DNA of 37,512 nucleotides from JAUSNA01 sp964511965 (GTDB lineage: Bacteria; Patescibacteriota; Microgenomatia; Levybacterales; GWA1-39-11), in the NCBI GenBank assembly GCA_964511965.1, contig CAZEGF010000013.1, forward strand, positions 1 through 37,512, in the 5' to 3' direction. The notes beneath the pieces were generated by a model, which did not search any database, was not told where the DNA came from, and saw only the letters and a program-made list of their open reading frames with translations. The position numbers were made by a program, and so were the translations under genes. Each line of letters starts with the position of its first letter. Within the stretch, counting starts at the first letter, position 1. Shown piece by piece: positions 33,123-37,512 of the stretch.

Positions 33123-33890
33123 CTAAATATCTACATTACCTATTGCGATCGCCCCAATTACTGATTCCTCTACACCATCAAGATCCAGCAGAGAGTTAAA
33201 TTTGTCATCCATATATCCTCCGGTGGGGCAACATCCTAAATTTAATGCGCTAGATACAAGATAAACATTTTGCAGAATAGATCCTAGCTCAGTTAGAATG
33301 TGGCGATAACCTCGCTCACCGTATTTTACCTGATTTCTAAAAAAAACGGCAGAAATAATAAATATGACTGCAGTATTTTTAGTCCAATCTGTATTACTAA
33401 AATAGTTCAATGCTTTGGTTTGAAAGTCCACTGGAGTAGGCAAGTATTCCAATAAGTGATTCTTTACATAATAATGATATATCCCAGATTTGATCCCTTT
33501 AACATTAAATACAAGTGGATAAACCTCTAAAGGATAGCGTGCCCCAGCGGAAGGATAAAATCTATTAGCTTGCATGAATTCATTTTTCTCACGAATTCCA
33601 GCTACGTGGTACAGTAAAGAACTTAATTTCGGCTCATCAAGAGCAATAGGAGAATACTTTCTCGTAGATTTTCGCTTATCTAATACTTCTGAAAATTTTA
33701 CGCTCATTTTTTTGGGTTTTGAAAGCCTTAACGCAGAAAACCTAGGGTACCCTTTAAACGTTACTTTTTTCCATGAGTCCGGCCATTTTTCCATTGGTAA
33801 TTCATGTGGAATTTTTTTTATTTTAGTTTGCTCATGAAATTGTTGAGATAGCGTTAATGCTAATGAGGGAATTTTCTTGCGTAATCTCAT
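33123..33890 (-). CDS. SagB-type FMN-dependent dehydrogenase (azoline oxidase)
   Basis: 255 residues, nitroreductase fold. RKSTRKYS (73-80) for FMN binding, RFYPSAGARYPLEVY (110-124), YGERGYRHILTELGSILQNV (190-209) and LGCCPTGGYMDD (218-229) are the signature blocks of SagB-type enzymes such as SagB and McbC. In LAP/TOMM pathways it oxidises thiazolines and oxazolines of the precursor to aromatic thiazoles and oxazoles. It overlaps the YcaO stop codon (ATGA, 33887-33890) and is followed by the M16 gene after 3 nt, so all are made together. The catalytic Lys-Tyr pair of McbC cannot be placed with certainty. Confidence 0.92.
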   Translation of the reverse strand: MRLRKKIPSLALTLSQQFHEQTKIKKIPHELPMEKWPDSWKKVTFKGYPRFSALRLSKPKKMSVKFSEVLDKRKSTRKYSPIALDEPKLSSLLYHVAGIREKNEFMQANRFYPSAGARYPLEVYPLVFNVKGIKSGIYHYYVKNHLLEYLPTPVDFQTKALNYFSNTDWTKNTAVIFIISAVFFRNQVKYGERGYRHILTELGSILQNVYLVSSALNLGCCPTGGYMDDKFNSLLDLDGVEESVIGAIAIGNVDI

Positions 33891-35185
33891 AAAAAGGGCT
33901 GTGGAAATTTATTTATATTTTTAGTTCCCAATAGTTTTCTTAATCTATCTCCTCCCCAACATGGATATTCTTCAATTAAATAGAACGGTTGCAACTGAGG
34001 AATAATTGATTTTACGACTTTAAAGTTATACTTATCTAAGTATCTAGGTGTAACATTAATACTGAATAAATCCATGTTATTTTTTTTAAGTGCATTTTTT
34101 AAAATAGATAGCTTTGATTTAAAATCAAAGTTTTTTTCCTTTACTTCTAATTCTTTCTCTCCTCCGTTAATGAAAAAATCCAATAATTCAATTTTATCCT
34201 TTCCATACCATAGTATTGCCCGATCGTCCAACTTTTCAATACGTTTTAAGTTAACATTTATAAGTCTTCCAGGTTCCTTCTCAACAATATTTCTTATCCA
34301 CCCACGAGTATGTAGAGCTTCCTGAATTGAACCTAAAATAGCTTCCACTGGATTCAAATCTGTCTTCATTCCCAATGAAAGCGCTGGACCAACACCTGTT
34401 CTATTAATAATTATTGTTAGATATGTCGGTATTTCTAATTCAGTCATGAGAACGCAGCAGACAACTTCGAGATTATAGCTTCTAATATAGCTTACCAACT
34501 TCTGCACTTTTTTACTCTTTATTTTACTTAAATTAATCTTCATGCCAGATTTCTTAGACAAATAATGCAATAGAAAAGAATCTCTTTCAATATTTTCTAA
34601 TATACTTCGAACCAAGGCAGATGTATAAGTCCCGCCACCTGCGAGTCCTGAAGTCGTGGGAAGGTATATATATTTTTCTTTCTCAATCGGTTTGTATGAT
34701 AAATATACTAGCTGAGCTGGTATCAACACTTCCTTATTACTCATCTCATTTTTTCCTTTTATCCATGAAAATGGAGTTTTATCATTAAATTTAACGTGTG
34801 AAAATCGCTTCTCCAAAAACTGTGAATTAGAGAATGTCACTATAGATTTTATATCAATTACATTTTCTTGAAGTTCGGAAACAGAACCTGTAATAAAATT
34901 GTTGCTCTGAAATCTTCTTACAGCATCTCTTTCCAAACTTTCTCCCAGACATTTAAGTAAAGCCTCTTCTTCAGAAAAAAATGAAAAACCACTGGTGCTA
35001 TTTGACAATTCGTTCTCATATTTATCAGGAGAGCACTCTGTCAAAATCGCTCCATAATTATAGAACTTTGGATCATCTGAATATTCATAAATCCTACGCA
35101 CAGTTTTTATAACTCCTTTTTTAGGATCTAAAAATACACACAACTCATTTAGTGCATGACTAACACTTTGTTCTTCTGTTTGCAC
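33887..35185 (-). CDS. YcaO-domain protein (azoline-forming cyclodehydratase subunit)
   Basis: 432 residues. YcaO enzymes use ATP to activate a peptide backbone amide, here most likely to cyclise Cys/Ser of the neighbouring precursor. ATP/Mg residues appear in order: LGESLERDA (E82, E85, R86), SGLAGGGTYTSALVRSILENIERD (by parts: 179-190 and 191-202 with E198, E200, R201) and SIQEALHTR (Q288, E289, R294). The C-terminus ends KFPQPFL, close to the Pro-rich tail needed by azoline-forming members. It is the D-type protein only: no fused E1-like/ocin-ThiF part is present. It starts 12 nt after the precursor gene. A thioamide-forming role is less likely as no TfuA gene is near and a SagB partner is. 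Confidence 0.92.
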   Translation of the reverse strand: MQTEEQSVSHALNELCVFLDPKKGVIKTVRRIYEYSDDPKFYNYGAILTECSPDKYENELSNSTSGFSFFSEEEALLKCLGESLERDAVRRFQSNNFITGSVSELQENVIDIKSIVTFSNSQFLEKRFSHVKFNDKTPFSWIKGKNEMSNKEVLIPAQLVYLSYKPIEKEKYIYLPTTSGLAGGGTYTSALVRSILENIERDSFLLHYLSKKSGMKINLSKIKSKKVQKLVSYIRSYNLEVVCCVLMTELEIPTYLTIIINRTGVGPALSLGMKTDLNPVEAILGSIQEALHTRGWIRNIVEKEPGRLINVNLKRIEKLDDRAILWYGKDKIELLDFFINGGEKELEVKEKNFDFKSKLSILKNALKKNNMDLFSINVTPRYLDKYNFKVVKSIIPQLQPFYLIEEYPCWGGDRLRKLLGTKNINKFPQPFL

Positions 35186-35197
35186 GTTTATAAAGTA

Positions 35198-35482
35198 TCA
35201 AGCAGCTTTTTCTCCTAAATCGACCGAAATTTCTGTAGAGATTCGTCCCGATCTACAGGAAGAATTTCCCGATCTACTACCTGAACCAGAATTACCTGAA
35301 TTACCTGATGAGCATGAACCACATCTTAATTCGGCAAATGCTACTAGATCAACTTCTGCTGATGGTAATGCATCTAACAAATCCCTTTCGACACCAGGCA
35401 TTAGAATCAATGAACCTGTCTCCGCTTTAGCAGTCTCTTGGGAAAATTCTTGCTGAATAGATACTTCTTGTTTTACTGACAT
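35198..35482 (-). CDS. RiPP precursor peptide, microcin B17-like core
   Basis: 94 residues. Leader of about 52 residues, MSVKQEVSIQQEFSQE and onward with an acidic/hydrophobic end LLDALPSAEVDLVAFAEL. The core is about 42 residues (53-94): RCGSCSSGNSGNSGSGSRSG, then NSSCRSGR and ISTEISVDLGEKAA. The core has 3 Cys, 13 Ser and 1 Thr spaced by Gly and Asn, the substrate pattern of YcaO/SagB heterocyclisation as in McbA. The start at 35482 is fixed by a perfect GGAGGT 6 nt upstream and a promoter inside the longer frame, which excludes the earlier Met at 35581. The leader/core border before R53 is my inference. First gene of the operon. Confidence 0.88.
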   Translation of the reverse strand: MSVKQEVSIQQEFSQETAKAETGSLILMPGVERDLLDALPSAEVDLVAFAELRCGSCSSGNSGNSGSGSRSGNSSCRSGRISTEISVDLGEKAA

Positions 35483-35488
35483 TTTTCC

Positions 35489-35494
35489 ACCTCC
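35489..35494 (-). promoter_or_regulatory. Shine-Dalgarno of the precursor gene
   Basis: GGAGGT with 6 nt (GGAAAA) to the ATG at 35482. The full AAGGAGGTG match to the anti-Shine-Dalgarno is the strongest in the window, where many genes appear leaderless. Confidence 0.85.
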
Positions 35495-35530
35495 TTTCTT
35501 ATCGAATGGCTTGGAACTAAAATTAATTGG

Positions 35531-35559
35531 AGTATAAGACTTGCTTAACATATTGTCAA
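35531..35559 (-). promoter_or_regulatory. Promoter of the RiPP operon
   Basis: TTGACA (35559-35554), exact 17-bp spacer, TATACT (35536-35531). Predicted leader about 42 nt. A 10-bp palindrome GTGAATTCAC (35572-35581), 12 bp upstream of the -35 box, could be a regulator site. Confidence 0.8.
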
Positions 35560-35690
35560 TAAAGCATTCTGGTGAATTCACTTTATGACAAAACGCATCT
35601 TTTCATATTAATTTCACCAACTCAATCCTGCAGAAATAACGCTATAAGTACCATGGGTAAGATTTGTATGATATCAAAATCATAGTTCAA

Positions 35691-35716
35691 GCCGAATTTA
35701 TCAAGGAGAAAATTAT
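35691..35716. repeat. Direct repeat, HIT-side copy
   Basis: 26 bp, one mismatch to 31862-31887. It contains the TAA stop of the HIT gene (35715-35713), at the same place within the repeat as the M16 stop in the other copy. The -35 here reads TTGATA instead of TTGACA. Confidence 0.85.
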
Positions 35717-36081
35717 TTCTTGTATCTTGAAAGGATTTCACCCATTGCAGATCTTAATTTTAAAACATCATCGCTATTTTCATCAGTTTTTGGAAGGATC
35801 CAAAAGTGAATATGGGGATCTGAAAGTCCGAGAGATAAAGCTAAAACCCGTTGTGCATTAGCCTCATTTTGGCTCTTTTTGGCGTACTTTTGGATCAGTA
35901 AACCTACTTCACTACTCTCTTTTTCATTCATTTCACTCAAAGACTCTATGTGTCGTTTGCATCTGATGAAATATAATCCCGGAAACGTAAAATCTCGTGG
36001 TATATCCACAAACCACCCCTCAGTTTCTTCGATGAACTGTTTTTTTTCGTTCAGTTCGCAAATTAAACATTCTTCTTTCAT
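35713..36081 (-). CDS. HIT family (histidine triad-like) protein
   Basis: 122 residues. Starts MKEECLICELNEKKQFIEET; middle FPGLYFIRCKRHIESLSEMN; triad segment DPHIHFWILPK near 94-104. HIT enzymes hydrolyse or transfer nucleotides through the middle His of H-x-H-x-H; here the third His is Trp, while the first two remain. The CLIC start is usual for HIT proteins with a Zn or structural Cys pair. ATGA overlap with the nucleotidyltransferase gene (36078-36081) shows coupling. Its stop lies inside the direct repeat that borders the RiPP operon, so it probably once sat next to guaB. Confidence 0.82.
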   Translation of the reverse strand: MKEECLICELNEKKQFIEETEGWFVDIPRDFTFPGLYFIRCKRHIESLSEMNEKESSEVGLLIQKYAKKSQNEANAQRVLALSLGLSDPHIHFWILPKTDENSDDVLKLRSAMGEILSRYKK

Positions 36082-36794
36082 ATAGCTTTTTTGTTAAGAT
36101 CAGCTGGATATCCAAAGTGTATCCATGGAAGCTCGGTTACATATGCGCCAATTGTTATGTCGCCGGCTTTAAGAGCATCTGCAAAACTTTTTACTACAGC
36201 TTTACCGTAATTTGGATATTTGTTAAGATACTCAAAGAACTTATCATCACTCCCATAAATTGTAACATCTCTATATATACCATCTGTAGTAGTACTGATT
36301 GCGGGCCATTCAATATTCTTTACATATTTCCCTTGTTCCTTTACGAGTGCGTGTGTATCAACTTCGTCTAATTTTGGTGATAATGTCATTACCATATCAA
36401 CCGTATCTGCGCCCAAATAAGTATCGAGAACATTTTGATATACTTGTGGAAGTACAATTACATCACCAGGAATTCCTATAAAAGGTCCATGAGTTATTTG
36501 CTCCATGGATGAATATGCGCCCCAACTATCTCCTCCTAAATTATGAGGTACGTAGGTAACTTTAATTTTCTCTGACTTGTTTCTCTCAACAAAATTCATT
36601 ACATCTTCTGCCTTATAACTCACAGCTACTTTTAGGTCAACAGAACCATATGCAGCTACTAGATTTTCCAATACATAACCAAGTACTGGTTTTCCTTCTA
36701 ATGGAAGGAGACATTTTTGAGTTTGCTCTGTTAACTCAGCCATCCTAGAACCCCTGCCACCTGCTAACATTACTACTTCAGACTCACTAATCAT
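36078..36794 (-). CDS. NTP-transferase family sugar-phosphate nucleotidyltransferase
   Basis: 238 residues from the ATG at 36794 (MISESEVVMLAGGRGSRMAE); a longer frame to 36851 would run through the promoter. MLAGGRGSRM is the nucleotide-binding loop, with QKCLLPLEGKPVLGYVLENL next to it, then IGIPGDVIVLP where the metal-binding Asp lies. It makes NDP-sugars from NTP and sugar phosphate; short single-domain form without left-handed helix repeats. The sugar cannot be named. It could feed the glycosyltransferases at 9545-13850. Co-transcribed with the HIT gene. Confidence 0.9.
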   Translation of the reverse strand: MISESEVVMLAGGRGSRMAELTEQTQKCLLPLEGKPVLGYVLENLVAAYGSVDLKVAVSYKAEDVMNFVERNKSEKIKVTYVPHNLGGDSWGAYSSMEQITHGPFIGIPGDVIVLPQVYQNVLDTYLGADTVDMVMTLSPKLDEVDTHALVKEQGKYVKNIEWPAISTTTDGIYRDVTIYGSDDKFFEYLNKYPNYGKAVVKSFADALKAGDITIGAYVTELPWIHFGYPADLNKKAI

Positions 36795-36827
36795 AGTAAA
36801 AAAATAAATTGAATTAAGATTGAAGGC

Positions 36828-36836
36828 ATTATAACA
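36828..36836 (-). promoter_or_regulatory. Extended -10 of the nucleotidyltransferase-HIT operon
   Basis: Perfect TGT-TATAAT (36836-36828). The -35 position falls in the U-run of the rRNA terminator and is poor (TTTTTT). Leader about 27 nt without Shine-Dalgarno. Confidence 0.6.
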
Positions 36837-36848
36837 CCTTGTAAGCCA

Positions 36849-36877
36849 CAAAAAAACCTAGCCGTTAAGCTAGGTTT
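36849..36877 (-). terminator. Intrinsic terminator of the rRNA operon
   Basis: Stem AAACCTAGC/GCTAGGTTT (36877-36869 with 36862-36854), loop TTAACG, followed by seven T in total on the minus strand. It lies about 50 nt after 5S rRNA. Confidence 0.85.
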
Positions 36878-36928
36878 CCTTGTCGAATACAATAGTTTTT
36901 TTGTTTTTACAACTTGTTCTGTCTTTTA

Positions 36929-37045
36929 GTCCCCCGGCCTTGACCTATTTTCCCCAAAGTATGAGTATCGTAGGCGCTGGCGCGTTTCACTTCTCTGTTC
37001 GGAAAGGGAAGAGGTGGTTCCACACCGCTCCAAAGACCGAAAGGC
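36929..37045 (-). rRNA. rrf: 5S ribosomal RNA
   Basis: The minus strand reads GGTGTGGAACCACCTCTTCC, then CCGAACAGAGAAGTGAAAC, the conserved loop B/C region of 5S rRNA, and GCGCCTACGATACTC after it. The ends form helix I (AGCCTTTCGGTC with GGCCGGGGGACT, one mismatch), lengthened by GTCTTTT/AAAAGAC outside, which probably serves processing. Ends are approximate by about 3 nt. Confidence 0.93.
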
Positions 37046-37185
37046 TAAAAGACAAAACTTGGGATACAACTAGTGTAAAACTAGACTAAATCCGAAATTC
37101 TAAATCCGAAATCCGAAACAAATTGTTTCGTGCTTCGATATTCGTGCTTCGAATTTCCCTTGCAAGGCAAGGGCACATGATTTAA
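37046..37185. repeat. 23S-5S spacer with AAATCCGAA word repeats
   Basis: AAATCCGAAATTC, AAATCCGAAATCCGAAAC, then GTTTCGTGCTTCG and ATTCGTGCTTCGAATTTC. Hairpins such as GAAACAA-TTGTTTC and GAAATTC/GAATTTC form. No tRNA gene is seen in the spacer. Confidence 0.5.

Positions 37186-37512
<327 letters not shown>

Noticed and set aside
35483..35581. Longer precursor start (MNSPECFIDN) in the RiPP operon
   Set aside because: The stretch holds the TTGACA/TATACT promoter and the Shine-Dalgarno for the ATG at 35482.

Overview
This window looks like part of the genome of a Candidate Phyla Radiation (Patescibacteria) bacterium, most likely of the Microgenomates type. The grounds are AT-rich compact genes, several dispersed four-helix-bundle (S23/IVP-like) genes, secreted proteins with DUF11, SdrD B-like and IPNTG-type anchors, a CBS-less IMP dehydrogenase, and housekeeping genes spread singly among cell-surface genes. 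The assignment rests on gene style only; no 16S gene is present.

Layout. 1-3429: a type IV pilin-like gene cut by the window edge, coupled to a cupredoxin-like membrane protein, then an O-antigen-ligase/TPR protein. 3435-7012: an intact and a decayed four-helix-bundle unit, a LysM/M23 murein hydrolase, rho and an empty repeat unit. 7034-14176: a DUF11 surface protein, a strikingly GC-rich island (about 7960-9300: structured RNA, one TTG-start membrane-anchored protein, further RNA hairpins), then a small membrane protein, a GT2 glycosyltransferase and a giant membrane protein. 14177-14661: a 485-bp non-coding block full of strong RNA stems. 14662-19546 (minus): pyruvate kinase, PIN-TRAM protein, radA and an S1-domain protein. 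19650-25035: a hypothetical protein, an M50 protease, a broken four-helix-bundle gene, enolase, phosphoglycerate mutase, peptidyl-tRNA hydrolase and another four-helix-bundle gene. Enolase, phosphoglycerate mutase and pyruvate kinase give all of lower glycolysis. 25052-30562 (minus): a cell-surface gene block. 30609-31841: guaB. 31884-35482: a RiPP operon. 35713-36794: HIT-family protein and nucleotidyltransferase. 36849-37512: terminator, 5S and the 3' end of 23S rRNA, all minus strand.

The most notable content is a compact RiPP (TOMM/LAP-type) operon: a 94-residue precursor with a Gly/Ser/Asn/Cys-rich core resembling microcin B17, a YcaO enzyme, a SagB-type FMN dehydrogenase and an M16 peptidase. 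It has a near-consensus promoter and a perfect Shine-Dalgarno sequence. A 26-bp direct repeat (25/26 identical) brackets the three enzyme genes and the precursor exactly; it includes the stop codons of both the upstream HIT gene and the M16 gene, and on the guaB side the guaB -35 box. This suggests the 3.8-kb operon was inserted between a HIT gene and guaB, or duplicated its edge. No E1-like/ocin-ThiF partner and no exporter are visible here.

Other themes are: (i) many genes with a good promoter whose -10 box lies only about 5-10 nt from the ATG, implying leaderless mRNAs; (ii) four-helix-bundle genes, two of four broken, each inside its own pair of imperfect inverted word-like repeats, with related words as an empty unit, at gene ends and inside pth; (iii) a 25-bp dispersed repeat in frame in both the S1-domain gene and guaB, encoding SSGQA.
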